NCBI GenBank assembly: GCA_016946835.1
Contig: JACVTC010000045.1
Span: 528,501-592,500, forward strand
Reading direction: 5' to 3'
From: Neocallimastix lanati (nom. inval.)
Taxonomy: Eukaryota; Neocallimastigomycota; Neocallimastigomycetes; Neocallimastigales; Neocallimastigaceae
Length of the DNA: 64,000 nucleotides
Shown here: positions 22,290-34,648 of the stretch, piece by piece
Layout: the number at the start of each line of letters is the position of its first letter
Numbering within the stretch: the stretch's first letter is position 1
The notes under the pieces: model-generated
Databases searched by the model: none
The model's input: only the letters and a program-made list of their open reading frames with translations
Told to the model about the DNA's origin: nothing
Made by a program: the position numbers and the translations under genes

Positions 22290-23375
22290 TTTATAAAGCT
22301 TTAGTTCTTCCGAATGACCAAAATTCAGTAAATAATTCTGCTTCTGGTTTAAATTGTTAACAGAAGATATACTCTAGAATTTGGAATGGAGAATTTCCTA
22401 GCACATGGAACGAAGCAAGTATTATATCTATTCCTAAAAAAGGAGATGTTCTATCAGATTGTGACAATTATCAAGGAATCTCTCTGATTGACAGCGATAT
22501 AAAACTCATTTCGAAAATAGTCTCCAAAAGAATTTCGAAATATGGACTTAAAAATAATTTTACTAGGCCAGAGCCATTTGGATTTCGTAATAAAGAAGAA
22601 AGTGCTTGTTTATTTATTTCAAATAGAGAAATATGTCAAAGGTGTAAAAATGATAATAAAGAAACTTACCTTGCTTTTCTAGATTTGAAAAAGGCATATG
22701 ATTCTGTTCCAATAGGTAATATTTTATATAAATTAGATTCTTTAGGTATTAGAGGTAAATGTTATCAATTTATAAAAAATCTATATTTGACTTCCAAAGC
22801 CAGTGTTAAAATTGATGATCAATATTTGGAATCTTTTAATATTATGAAAGGAGTTAGACATGGTTGTCCATTATCACCAGTTCTTTTCAATCTATTTATT
22901 AATGACATTTTTAATGATTTTTCAGAACTTGGAATTCGCTCACGCGAATCTAGATGTTGTGGTGGACTCATTGCAGATGATATTGTTCTCTGTGCACCGT
23001 CAAGAACTAAGTTAAAAAAAATGCTTAAGAAGGTAAATGAATGGGTTAAATTTAATTTGATTAATTTTGGAATTAGCAAGTGTACAACAATGGTGATGAA
23101 TATCATAATTTCGTATCTTAAAATTATAATTAATATTGTGAGGTCAAAATTAATTATCTTACTTCAGTATAATAATGCCCTTGTGAAGTCTTACAGATAT
23201 TAATTAAATGTAATTGGAATATTTTATACCATTATTTTATTTTATTTTGTTTTATTTTGTGTTTTTTTGTTTCATTTATATTTTTATTTATTTTTTTTTT
23301 AATATATGTATTTTTTCAAATATTTAATTAATAAAGATGAAAAAAGTTAGTTGCCGTTAAAAAAGAAAAAATCTA
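22290..23375 (+). mobile_element. LINE (non-LTR) relic with reverse-transcriptase core
   Basis: 22361-23203 is open in one frame and reads as a LINE RT domain: IWNGEFPSTWNEASIISIPKK, NYQGISLI, FGFRNKEES, TYLAFLDLKKAYDSVP, GVRHGCPLSPVLFNLFINDI, then IADDIVLCAPS. The usual F/Y of the (F/Y)xDD box is replaced by I. FGISKCTTMVMN follows. A stop just before 22361 cuts the N-terminal part, and the zinc-finger region is missing. After about 23100 the sequence becomes a 3' tail ending near TTGCCGTTAAAAAAGAAAAA. It is a truncated, internally deleted copy. The only internal Met-like start is a TTG and has no meaning. Confidence 0.75.
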
Positions 23376-24304
23376 AATATAATATAATATTTTTGTATTT
23401 TAAAAAAAATTAAATTAAAAAATACCGTAATAAAGAAATAATTCGTAATAAATTTTTTATAAGTATGCTTTTTAATAAAAATTTTTAAATTACATACTTA
23501 GTAAAATAGGTAAAATAAAATTTACCTAATTAATATCAAATTTAATTTAATATAAAGCAATACCAAATAAAATAAAATAATTATTTATTTATTCACTGCT
23601 TTCCTAATTTAAACTATAATTTTAAAATTAAAACTTTTCCTAAAATAAAACTATTTTAACATTATATTTAATAATGTTTATACTTTTTTTTTATTATTAT
23701 ATAACTTAATATCAATTTATAAATTGCAATAACTTAATTGAGACACTAAAAAATAATTATAAAGTAATTAAAAATTTTTTAAAAATAATTAATTAAATTA
23801 AAATTATTAATAATACTTATTTTTAATACTAATTATTTCATTATTTTTTATACTATAAATACTTATCATTATATATTTTAATAAAATATATTATTATAAT
23901 ATTAATATATTTATATTATATTAAAATAATTTTTAAATAATAAGATATTATATAAAATCTAAAATATATTAACTAATTTAAATATAATTTTTTTTTATTG
24001 AAAATATAAATAATTAATTAATTGTGTATAAAGTATGTTGTATTTTAAATATTTTTAATTTTCAGGTATAAAATAATTAAAGTAATTTATTTTTAAATAT
24101 AGTTAAAACTTTCTATATTTAGATAATATATATAGTAAATTTTTTTAGATTTTTATATTCTATTTATATAACTTAAGAATATTATTATAATATAATAAAA
24201 AATATAATATCAAAAATTATTATATAAATACTCTTTTTTTCTTTAACAAAATAAATTTTTTTATTATTTATTTTATTATTCATACAATATTTATTTAAAA
24301 AGAA
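23376..24304. other. AT-rich spacer upstream of the SGNH gene
   Basis: No coding pattern or repeat found. It presumably contains the promoter of the gene at 24305. TATATAAA-like strings are too common in this composition to be informative. Confidence 0.5.
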
Positions 24305-25606
24305 ATGAAATTCTTTATATTTATCACAATTATAACTCTTCTAAATTGCGAATTAATTGAAAATAAAATTTTAAAGAATGGATTAGCAGAAGTATTTCTC
24401 TCTAATTCATTCATATTTAATTATGACAAAATTGAAAACTTAATTGTATTTGGGTAATATAATAAATATTTTTTTTATTTTATTTTGACCAATATTAATT
24501 ACTTTATTTCTTAAATTTTTTACTCATAAAAAACCAATAAAAGAGACTCCCATTCTATTGTTAATACAAATTATACTGATATGACCTATACAGGAAAGGT
24601 AAAATTTAATAAATTATTATTAAATTTATTTTATATAATAAATTATAAAATTTTTAAAAATAAAATTTTAAAAAGAATCATTCAGGTGGAAAAAATTGGC
24701 CATTACAATTAAAAGATTTACATAATATAACTTTATGGAATTTTTCAATTGGAGGGTCACTTATTGACATAAAATTGTAATATTTAATATTGAATTATTA
24801 ATTTATTAATTTAGTTTTTTTTATTTTAAATATATTAAATATTTTTCTATTAAAAATAATCATAATATTATATAGACTTGATGACCTAAAATTGTAATAA
24901 TTACCTTTAAATAATATATAAATTTTATTTAGTTTTTTATATAATTATATACATATGTTAAATATATTATTTTAAAAATATTCCATAAATAATATATAGA
25001 ATTAATGAATGTAAATGGTGCAAAAATGATTTAAGAGAACAGTATTCATATTTTTATGAAAATATGTTGAATAATAAATTTTTTTTTCAAAAATGGAATA
25101 GTAATAATGCATTATTTGTTATTTTTACGGGACATAATGATATGAAAAAAGTGCGTAGAGTAAATATCGAGATGGATATAAGTAGTATTACAAATGGATT
25201 TTTTAATATAATAGAAGATTTATATAAAGTTGGGGCAAGAAATATATTAATATTTGAACTTCTACCAGTATATAGAGGTCCAGCTAAAGAAACATTTTAT
25301 AAAAATGTGAAAAAAGAAGATATATTAATGTTTAACAATTATATAAAAATAAACGCTAAAAAATTTTTCAATGAACATCCAAATACAAATCTAATTATTT
25401 ATAATATTTTAGAAAGGGCTGAGAATATTATTGATAATTGTTATATGTTTGGATTTAAAGATTGTAATCATGCTTATAAAATTTATAGGAAAAATAAGAC
25501 AGAAAATATTGGAGATTATTTATGGTATAATTCTCACCTATCAGAAAAAGGAAATAAAATTCTTACCAATGATATTGATAGCATATTATCTTCATTAAAT
25601 GATTAA
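24305..25606 (+). CDS. Secreted SGNH/GDSL hydrolase, five exons
   Basis: Exons 24305-24453, 24544-24598, 24676-24776, 24876-24893 and 25000-25606 join in frame through GT...AG introns and give 309 residues. Residues 1-15 are a signal peptide (MKFFIFITIITLLNC). Block I is FGDSH with the candidate catalytic Ser at 52. GGKNW follows at 72-76, GHND (block III) at 152-155 and NSHLSEKGNKIL with the catalytic His at 287. The expected Asp three residues before that His is Tyr 284; the only nearby acid is D280. A short C-x2-C (ECKWCK) follows the fourth exon. Family role: serine esterase removing acyl groups from carbohydrates outside the cell. The fourth exon (18 bases) is the least certain. The internal ATG at 25064 would omit the catalytic Ser and is rejected. 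Confidence 0.7.
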
Positions 25607-26647
25607 AAATGAAATTGATATCTGAATTTATAGTTGGTTTTAATTAATTATATATAGAAGTTGTAAATAAATAAATAAATAATTCTATATTATATTAATA
25701 ACTTTTTTTTTTTTTATTTTCTAAAATTAGTCATAAAATTAAGATAATAAAAATAAATAATATTAAAAATCATTGTATATTATTTATAGAAATATTGTTT
25801 TAAAAAATTGTTTTTCCAATAAGTATTATTATTTATAATATTATATATAATAAAAAATCAATTTATTTTATTACGAAAAATTTAATAAATATTATTAATA
25901 TTGAAGTTTGTTTTATTTTTAATTAAATTAAGACTTGGTTTAAATGATAAAATAATCATTTGAATAATATATTTCTGAATAATATAAAATAATAATTTAT
26001 TTATTATTTTAAAATTAAAATTAAATTAATGGTATTGATGTATCGTTATTTTTGATAATTTCTTTTTAAATATGATAATTATAATTAAATATTTACTAAA
26101 ATAATATTTATTAGTATTTATTAATAAATTTTAGAAATAAGAATCTCTTTTTTATGTGAAAATATTAGATTGGTATATTAATATAATATATTATATTTTA
26201 TAATATAATATATTATAAAATTTGTACTTGAATAAATACTTTTAAAAAATCTATATCTGATAACTCTTTAAAATCTTATTTATAAATGAATTTATATAAA
26301 TTAATTTTTCTTATCTTTAAATAAATAATATATTTTTCTTATCTTATATATTTTTGTACTTGGATAATTTATAAAATTTAAATATTATTTTTAAAATATT
26401 TATATATTTTTATATGTATATAAAATGTATATAGAAAATATAACTTTACTAAAAATATATTATAAAATATTAAAAATAAATATTTTCTTTAATGTTATAA
26501 TAGAAATCTTAAATATAAATTTATATGTAAATTTATAATAAATTTTAAATATTTTATATTTAAAATAAAAATTATGACTTTCCCATATACTATAAAAATA
26601 GATATAATTTTAAGTTTGTTTTCAAAATATTAATATAAATTATTTAT
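25607..26647. other. AT-rich spacer with an LTR scrap
   Basis: No gene. About 26128-26190 matches the end of the TGTTAGAAA-type LTR on the minus strand (TTTTAGAAATAAGAATCTC...). The rest is low-complexity A/T, including T and AT runs at 25702-25716 and 26180-26220. Confidence 0.45.
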
Positions 26648-27052
26648 CACAATAATAGTATTCATAATATTGAGATATAACTTTATAATAATTTAAATAA
26701 GAAAAGTATTATATTAAATATTTAAAATGCTAAATTAAAATTATTTTAAAAAATAATAATTTTTCTCATGTAATATATATTTATTATTTTTTTACGTATT
26801 AAAAATGATATTTAAAAATTATTTAAAATTTTTATTAAAAAAGTATTAAATAAATATGAGAAATCAGTAATAATAATTATAATTCAATAGTTTTCTAAAT
26901 TTAAATAAAAATAAATTATAAGTATATATGAGACATAACTATAAATAATTTGGATGATTTTATTACATATACAAAAATTATTTAAATTTTATCAATTTTC
27001 AAAATTATTTTGTATTTGATTTTAATTTTATTACAAATATTTGTACTTTTAT

Positions 27053-28339
27053 ATGGATTTAATTAATAATACTACAGTTCAAAAAAGTAGAGTATATGAT
27101 GATTTCTACTCAAATAATGAAAATATATCTAGAATTCAGGAGGATCAAAATCAAATGCAAATAAATATTTCAAATTTAACTCCTAATATTCTGACTTCTA
27201 TTACTACTGGGAGTGAAGCTACCCTCAATGAAAGTCTTCCATCCCTTCAATCTAAAAAAAGAAAACGTTTATACTGGGCTGATTGTGCTCGTATCTTCTC
27301 TATGTTTGGAATTATTTTATTACATAGTGCGGGTTATGGATGTGAAAAAACACTCCTCAAACGAAAGGACTCAAATGTAATGATCATTTGCTTCTATAAT
27401 TGTATGACACGTTTCGGCGTTCCAATGTTCGTCTTACTTTCAGGAACATTTATTCTTGACCCATCCAAGACTTTTTCATTCAAAAAATTGTTTAGACATA
27501 ATATTTTGAGATTAGCAACAGCATTTGCTTTTTGGTCATCAATCAATGCATTAATTAATATTTTTCTTTATAAAAAGAACAAAGCGTCTGAATTCTTAAA
27601 ATTATTTGTAGTTGGTGAAGAGTATCTCTGGTTCATATTTATGATTATTGGTTGTTATCTTATTTCACCTTTTTTACGCCTTTTTTCTAATGACATTACC
27701 CTTGCCAGATATTTTTTAGGACTTTGTGTTTTTTGGGGATCGTTAATTCCAACGCTTAAAAATATTTTTAGTTCTTGTCAATGGAAGGAAGCTCAAGACG
27801 AGTTAAACATATGGACTAGTCGTTGGCATTATCATTTCACTTTGGAATTTGTAGGGTATTTTGTTGCTGGTTATCATATTGTCTATCATGTCAATATTAA
27901 ATCATTAAAAATTCGAGTTCTACTCTATGTATTAGGATTGGCTGATGTTTTTCTTATTTTTTATATGACCTATAGTATGGAAATGAAAACTGGACGTTAT
28001 TCTAAAGAATTTCGTGATAGTTATACTTTAACAGTAGCATTCTATACAGTAATACTTTTTATTTTTTTTAAACATGAAATTGGACGAATTAATTTTTCAG
28101 AAAGGAACATAAGAATAATTTCAAAATTGTCGTCTTTAACTTTCGGGATGTATCTCTCTCATATGATTCTGAAAGGTTTATTATCGAGATATGCCCACAT
28201 AAAACAAGAAGAATTTTTAGGTATAAAATTTAGTTCAACTATCGGCTGTCCCATTTTTTGGATTGTTATATCTGGAAGTAGTTTACTCGTAAGTTATCTC
28301 TTATCTATTATACCAATTTTAAAAAATTATGTAGTGTAA
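27053..28339 (+). CDS. Acyltransferase-3 membrane protein, right copy, complete
   Basis: The first ATG in frame is at 27053, giving MDLINNTTVQKSRVYDDFY and 428 residues; the frame is open 12 bases further up only through a TTG. Residues 1-72 are a hydrophilic Ser/Asn/Thr-rich tail, and a KKRKR charge cluster precedes the first membrane helix. R80 and H91 form the R-x10-H signature essential in acyltransferase-3 proteins. FGVPMFVLLSG at about 121-131 is the next family landmark, and about ten membrane helices follow. Family role: transfer of acyl groups across the membrane to extracellular or Golgi-lumen glycans. The closest-looking relatives are bacterial surface-polysaccharide acyltransferases. 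The gene lies upstream of a GT2 gene on the same strand, now separated by a retroelement. Confidence 0.85.
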   Translation: MDLINNTTVQKSRVYDDFYSNNENISRIQEDQNQMQINISNLTPNILTSITTGSEATLNESLPSLQSKKRKRLYWADCARIFSMFGIILLHSAGYGCEKTLLKRKDSNVMIICFYNCMTRFGVPMFVLLSGTFILDPSKTFSFKKLFRHNILRLATAFAFWSSINALINIFLYKKNKASEFLKLFVVGEEYLWFIFMIIGCYLISPFLRLFSNDITLARYFLGLCVFWGSLIPTLKNIFSSCQWKEAQDELNIWTSRWHYHFTLEFVGYFVAGYHIVYHVNIKSLKIRVLLYVLGLADVFLIFYMTYSMEMKTGRYSKEFRDSYTLTVAFYTVILFIFFKHEIGRINFSERNIRIISKLSSLTFGMYLSHMILKGLLSRYAHIKQEEFLGIKFSSTIGCPIFWIVISGSSLLVSYLLSIIPILKNYVV

Positions 28340-28602
28340 AAAAATTGAATTTATTATATTAAATAATATAGAATTTATTTTAAGAATAGAAAAATTTTAT
28401 TGATTTTTATATATAATTTATTAATTTTAATCTTTATATTATAAATATTATAGAAAAGTAATATTTATTATAATAGAAATTAAATTTTATTAAGTTTTTA
28501 AACTATTTTTTTATTTTTCTTCTATTTGAAATTTTATTTTATGTTATTTTTATTTTAATGTTTATATTTGTACTTTAAATGAATAAACAAATTTTAAAAA
28601 TA

Positions 28603-28871
28603 TGTGAAAAACAAATTTATAAATCTAAGACAAACACTGTATTAATAAAAACAATATAACAAAGTATTTTATGTTATGAGTAATATTATAAAATGTTTAT
28701 TAATAATTTTTATTATGAGGATATATATATTTTTCTAAGAGATATTTTTACATTAAATTTATTTCATATTTTATATCTTAGTTAACATTATTTAATTTAA
28801 TTAAAGATTAATTATTGGTTGATATAAATTAATAATATAAATAAATGTATGTAACGATTTCGTCTCTAACA
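28603..28871 (-). repeat. 3' LTR of the copia element 28603-34648
   Basis: 269 bp, TG...CA ends; abuts target duplicate AAATA on the left and the polypurine tract on the right. Confidence 0.9.
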
Positions 28872-29107
28872 TTCCCCCACAATTAAAACCTATTTTTTAA
28901 GGTTAAAATTGATTATTTTTTTTATTTTAAAAAACTTAAGTTAATAAATTTTTAAGTCCATTGGCTGTGTTAATAATGAATTTCTAAATTTATCCATGGA
29001 AGATCCGTTTAGATATTTCGTAAAGCCATCTGCTAAATTGTTTTGAGATTTTACATATTTCAATATTATTTTATTGCTCTTTACTAATTCTTTTACGTAG
29101 TGCAATC

Positions 29108-30600
29108 TTACGTCCATATGCTTTGTTCTTGGATTAATCGATTGGTTTTTTTTACATTATAGATTGCGGCTTTATTGTCTATGTTGACTTCAATACCACT
29201 GATGTTGTATTTTAATTCCTTCAATAAATTTATGTACCACATGCAATGTTTGCTACATTCGCTAAGACTATAATATTCGGCCTCAGCTGTGGAAGTCGAT
29301 ACACAATGCTGTAATTTTGAACACCAACTAGTAGGTGAATCTCCTATTGTAATTACAAATCCTGTAGTCGATCTTCTTGTTTTTGTGTCCCCAGCGTAGT
29401 CTGCATCTACGAAAGCTTTGACATTTGAGTTTCTTGATATGTTAATACCATATTTTATTGTTCCCTTTAAATATTTTAATATTCGTTTTAAATTTTCCCA
29501 ATCTTCCAAGTTAGGTTCTTTTGATTTTTGTGCCGCTTTGGATACTGCATATAATATATCGGGTCTAGTACAGATACCTAAGTATAATAAGCTTCCAACA
29601 GCGCTTCTATAAGTAGTTTCATTCATTTTCGTTTTTCTTAATTCTTCATTTTCAATTGGTGTTATATTATGAATAGGAGTAGCACTTGACAATCCATATT
29701 TGATAATTATATCGTTTATATATCTTTCTTGATTTAAGAAATAACCGTTTTTATTCTTTACAAATTTTATTCCTATTATGAAATTGACTTCACCGATTTC
29801 TTTTATTTTGAATTTATTTTTTTATAATATTTTTGATTTGATCTACTTTTGCTTTGTTACCTGCAAGTAGTATATCGTCCACATAAACAGCTATGAGGCA
29901 TGTAATCTTGTTATGTTTATCTGTTGTAAAGTATATACATGGTTCACAAGTCAATCTTTTGAAGCCAATGTTTAGTAGATGCCCATTTAATTCATTGTTC
30001 CATTCCATTCCGCTTTGCTTTAAATCATATATGGCTTTCTTGAGTTTCCAGATGTATTTCTTGTGATCGGGATGTCCTTTTGGAGGCTCCATGTATATTT
30101 CTTCCTTTAGATGAGCGTTTAAATAAGCAGCATTAACATCTATTTGTTCTATTTGGAAATTATTTCTTGCAGCTATATGTGTAAATATTCTTATCGAATC
30201 TAGTTTTAAGGTGGGTGCAAATGTATCTTTATAGTCTATTCCATGTTGCTGTGTGAACCCTTTTGCTACAAGTCTTGTTTTTCTTTTGACTATGTCCCCT
30301 TTAGAATTTCTTTTGTATTTGAATATTAGTCTGGATTTGATAATATTAGCTTCTTCTGGGATTTCATCTTTATTTACTTGTTCATAAACTTTTAGGTCTC
30401 TCAAGTTGCCAAATTCATTTTCAGCAGAGTTAAACCATTCTTCTTGATCTTCGAGGTTGTATATATCGTCATAGTCTAAAGATTCTCTTAAATTTTTATT
30501 TAATACTTGATTGTTACATATAAAAATATTATTATTGTTAGGTGTTTGGTTTCCTTTAACTTTATTGTTTTGGTTGCTTATAATACTGTTGATATTCATA
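29108..30600 (-). mobile_element. Reverse transcriptase-RNase H part of the copia element
   Basis: Copia RT signatures are visible: FKYKRNSKGDIVKRK, ARLVAKGFTQQHGIDY, the YVDDIL catalytic box and a KAFVDADYAGDTKTRRSTTG RNase H segment. Broken. Confidence 0.8.
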
Positions 30601-30844
30601 TCGTTTGTTTCAGAATGAATGTTCGTATTTAAATGATTGTTGTTGTTTTTTGTTTGATTAGTGTTGATATTATTATCATTGCTTTGAGTAGTATTAATAG
30701 TGTTATTTTGATTATTATTGATGTTGTTATTTTTGATAGTGCTGGTAACTTTGGGTTGATTTGTGCTATTAGTTGTATTTAGAGTAGAAGTGTTATTAGT
30801 GTTTTGGTCTTTTCCTTGTTTATTGAAATGAACTGTGTTTTTGT

Positions 30845-33406
30845 TTATGCTGTTTTCTGGAATAAATATTGATGCTGGTTTTGCGTTAATAGGATTTTTG
30901 TGTAAGAGTTATTGTAGTAATAAGAACTACTATTCCCCCAAATTTCATAATTGGGAATAAAATTTTGATGGTCAGTACAGCAATTAGTCGTATAAAAATT
31001 TCCAGGATTGGATTCAAAAAATTCAACACTACGTGAGAGTATTATTTTATTGTTAGATGTGTCTAAAATTTTATAAGCTCTGGGGTTATCTGAATAACCA
31101 AGAAAAATACAAGGAGAAGCATTATTTTGAAATTTTGTTCTAAAGGATTTTGGGATGTAGTAATAGACTTTACATCCAAATACTCTTATATTTGAATAAT
31201 CTACTTTTGATTTGTTTAGCCGTTCATATGGGATGATGTTGTTGATTCCACGATGTGGTAGTCGATTATGTATATAATTAGAGGTGTGAACGGCGTCTTC
31301 CCAAAAGTGATTACTCAGCTTAGCATCGTTAAGCATTACTTTGGCAGATGAGATTAGAGTTCCATTGAATCGCTCAGCTCTTCCATTTTGCTGAGGATTG
31401 TGTGGAACAGTAAATTGTTGAATGATTCCGTAAGATTGACAGAAGTCCTTGAAGTTATTATTGCGTAATTCCGTACCATTATCAGACCGTAAATATTTTA
31501 TTCTAGTATTGTACAAATTTTTTACGTTATTGAACCATTTATAAAAAGCGGGAAATGTATAATCTTTACCTTTTAGAAAAAGAACCCATCCGTATCTAGA
31601 GTAATCGTCTAAAATAGTAAAAAAATATTTGTTTCCGTGAATGGATTCAGGTAATGGACCTACCAAGTCCAAGTGTAGTAGTTCAAAGATATGCTTAGTA
31701 GTATTGATATTTTTTGAATAAGGTTTGTTTTTAATCTTGGATCGAGCACATAGAGGACATTTTAATTTGATATCTGTCTTAAGTAATTTGTTTTTAATTG
31801 ATTTTATATTGAAGTGACTAAACCTTCTGTGCCATAAATTTAATTTATCAGGAATCTTCATGTTAATATAGTTGATTTCATCATTTGTGTTTCTGGTATT
31901 ATTGTCGTGTAGAAATATACGTTGGGTTGATAACCAAATGTTGAATGTGTTATTTGCATTTGAAATAATATTGGCGATTTTGTTTTGGTATTTGTCATAG
32001 ATCGTGACATATGATTTGTTGTGATTGGTGTTAAATAAAATTTTATAATTTTGTTTAATTAAGTTTCCAATTGATATTAAATTTTTATTGATTAATGGTG
32101 AGTAATAAACATCTTCGATTGTAAATTCGTATTCATTAATGTATCCTATGAAGGTGCCTACTTTATTAATGATAATCGATTGATTGTTTGCAAAAAATAT
32201 TTTTTCATTGCAATATTTAATATTTGTGAGTTTATCTAGTCTGTTGGTGATGTTGATTGAAGCTCCTGAATCTATGGTCCAACAGATTAATTCTTTATTA
32301 ATAGACTTTGTTGATTTATTTTTATTATCTATTAAGTCTATAGTATTTGATTCATTTGTGTTGTAATCTTGAGAAAAACACTCTGCATATATATCGTTAT
32401 AGTTGTTTCTTTGAATGTTATCTATAACCTTTTTGTTTTTTATATTTGATTTATTATAATTGTTTTTTCTTTTAAAATTTGTATTGCTTCGTCTTCTTAA
32501 TTGGTTTCTTTTTCTTTTAAAGCAATTGTAAAAGAAATACCCTCTTTTACCACAGTAGTTGCATTTTATATTTGGTCGTTTTGTATTTTTATTGATATTC
32601 TTGATGTATCGTTTTGATTTTTCTTGATTCTTTTTGTATGTACTCTCAGCTGAAAAAATGTTTTTATTATTGTTTTCTTTAATGTAATTTGATTCTGTTA
32701 GATTGGATAACAAGATTTGTGGTATTACATTTTTTACATAATCGGTACATTTTTCCCAATCACTGTTGTATTGAAATACATTGATGAATCGAAGGTTTTC
32801 CGGTAGCGCCCTATTCAAAATACCGACTTTTGTGCTGGTGCTTAGATCTTCATCTATTTTTTCTAATTCTTCAATAGTGTTTTGAAGATCTGCCATAAAT
32901 ATATTTATATCTTGTTCTTCTTCGAACTTTAACTCGTTTAGTTTTTTCTTTAGTTCTAACTTTCTAGATTCCTTTGATTTAGTAAATGATTTCTCTAAGA
33001 GTTTCCAAACTTGATGAGCTGTTTTTCCATTTCCCTTTACTATTTCTTGAGTCTTTTCTCCTAAGGTGTTAAGTATCATCCACTTTGCTGTAATATCGTT
33101 GTTAATGTCATTTTCATTAGTATTTTTAGCATATACTAATGTGATGTCAAATTGGTCTTCCGTATAGTTTAATATGTCCTCTTTGATGTCTTTCTTTCTT
33201 AATTTCTTAATTTTTTCTTTAGTGGCGTAAAGTACTAGATCATTTATGGTCAATAAATAAAGGATGTTTCCTTTCCATCTCGGATAATTTTCAGTTGTTA
33301 ATTCAATTACTCTATTGAAATTCTCAGAGTAATTGAAATTCACTATCTTCCTTGGATTGTCAGTAGCTTCCACGTTGATTACTTGATTAATTCTTCTTGG
33401 TGTCAT
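30845..33406 (-). mobile_element. Gag-protease-integrase part of the copia element
   Basis: An 853-codon open region that starts with a UBN2-type gag. It continues with a CNYCGKRGYFFYNC zinc knuckle, the CWTIDSGASINITN protease site, an integrase HHCC region (LWHRRFSHFN...CPLCARSK), DLVGPLPES, RSDNGTEL and PHNPQQNGRAERFNGT. It ends in the FLGYSDNPRAYKIL C-terminal region. Confidence 0.85.
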
Positions 33407-33839
33407 TTTATTCTTTATTAATAATTGAAGTAATATTAATATATCTTATATTTAATTTTTAATATTGTTTTAAATTATTTAATATCAGAAGAGAATTTTG
33501 TGTTTCAGGATATTCTATTTTATATATATTATTTTTATTATTTTATTAATTATATATTAAAATTATATATATTTATATTAAAAATAAATTTTGTTTATAT
33601 TATATATGTCCTTTGATTCGTATATAAAAATAAAAAATATAAACCATTTAAATTCATTGGGTACTATTAATAGTAACAAATTTTGTTTTGTATATATATA
33701 TATTGTTGTGAATATTGAAATTAATTTGTCTATAACTATAAATGTATTTGATTGCTTTTATTCTATATTAATTTAATTTAAGTTTTATTTATTTTTTAAC
33801 CCCTAGTTTTAATGACATAAATTACTATTATTTATTTCA

Positions 33840-34060
33840 ATTATTTTCAACATAGTTAGTTGTCAATTATTTTTATTTAATAGTCAAGTATTTACAACTT
33901 AACTAGTTGATATTTATTTTATTTTTATTTTTATTCAACCTAGCTAGTTGACAATTATTTTTATTTTAATATAAATTATTTGCAACTTAGCTAGTTTGCA
34001 TTTATTTTTTATTTTCAATAATTCTCAACTTAGATGAACTAGTTGACTATTATTTTATTT
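33840..34060 (-). repeat. Spaced short hairpins in the copia leader
   Basis: About five short dyads of the form GTCAAC-TAGCTA-GTTGA recur about every 45-50 bases in the leader between primer site and gag. The stem bases vary between units while pairing is largely kept (for example TGCAA with TTGCA in one unit). A similar set is at 1060-1280. Confidence 0.6.
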
Positions 34061-34124
34061 TATTTTTTATTTTATTTATATTTATAATTTTTATTTATAT
34101 AATTATGTATATATATTTATATTA

Positions 34125-34158
<34 letters not shown>

Positions 34159-34378
34159 TCAAAAATAACTATGGCCTATTACAATATATTCTCACCATTG
34201 TTTTGTAATATTTGTCTATTAATATTGGTTATTACTTTTTGTTTCTATAATGAATATTATGAAAATAATAAAAATATAATTTTATTAGTTAGGATATTAA
34301 TGATAAATTGATTTTATGTTTTATTTATTCCAACTTAGCTTTATTGATAGCTCAACTGAAGAGTTGAGACTCTTAATC

Positions 34379-34648
34379 TGTGAAAAACAAATTTATAAAT
34401 CTAAGACAAACACTGTATTAATAAAAACAATATAACAAAGTATTTTATGTTATGAGTAATATTATAAAATGTTTATTAATAATTTTTATTATGAGGATAT
34501 ATATATTTTTTCTAAGAGATATTTTTACATTAAATTTATTTCATATTTTATATCTTAGTTAACATTATTTAATTTAATTAAAGATTAATTATAGGTTGAT
34601 ATAAATTAATAATATAAATAAATGTATGTAACGATTTCGTCTCTAACA
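34379..34648 (-). repeat. 5' LTR of the copia element 28603-34648
   Basis: 270 bp, followed in element orientation by GATTAAGAGTCTCAA, the primer-binding site. Confidence 0.9.

Larger units (their letters stand above)
28603..34648 (-). mobile_element. Copia element, young, broken coding part, with LTRs and AAATA target duplication
   Basis: LTRs are 28603-28871 (269 bp, 3') and 34379-34648 (270 bp, 5'), beginning TGTTAGAGACG and ending TTTTTCACA in element orientation. They differ by one substitution and one length change. AAATA flanks both sides (28598-28602, 34649-34653), and the duplicated segment at 19.8 kb shows the empty site. The primer site is 34378-34364 and a purine tract (GTGGGGGAA) abuts the 3' LTR. 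Parts: leader 33407-34363 with spaced hairpins; gag, protease and integrase about 30845-33406; reverse transcriptase and RNase H about 29108-30600. There are roughly three or four breaks. The insertion is recent because its LTRs are nearly identical, yet the coding region is not whole. Confidence 0.9.

Noticed and set aside
25064-25606. Stand-alone 180-residue SGNH protein starting at 25064
   Set aside because: It would lack the signal peptide and the catalytic Ser, both found in upstream exons that splice in frame.
34105-34311. 68-codon frame in the copia leader
   Set aside because: Runs through a 27-base T tract and leader sequence; not a gene.
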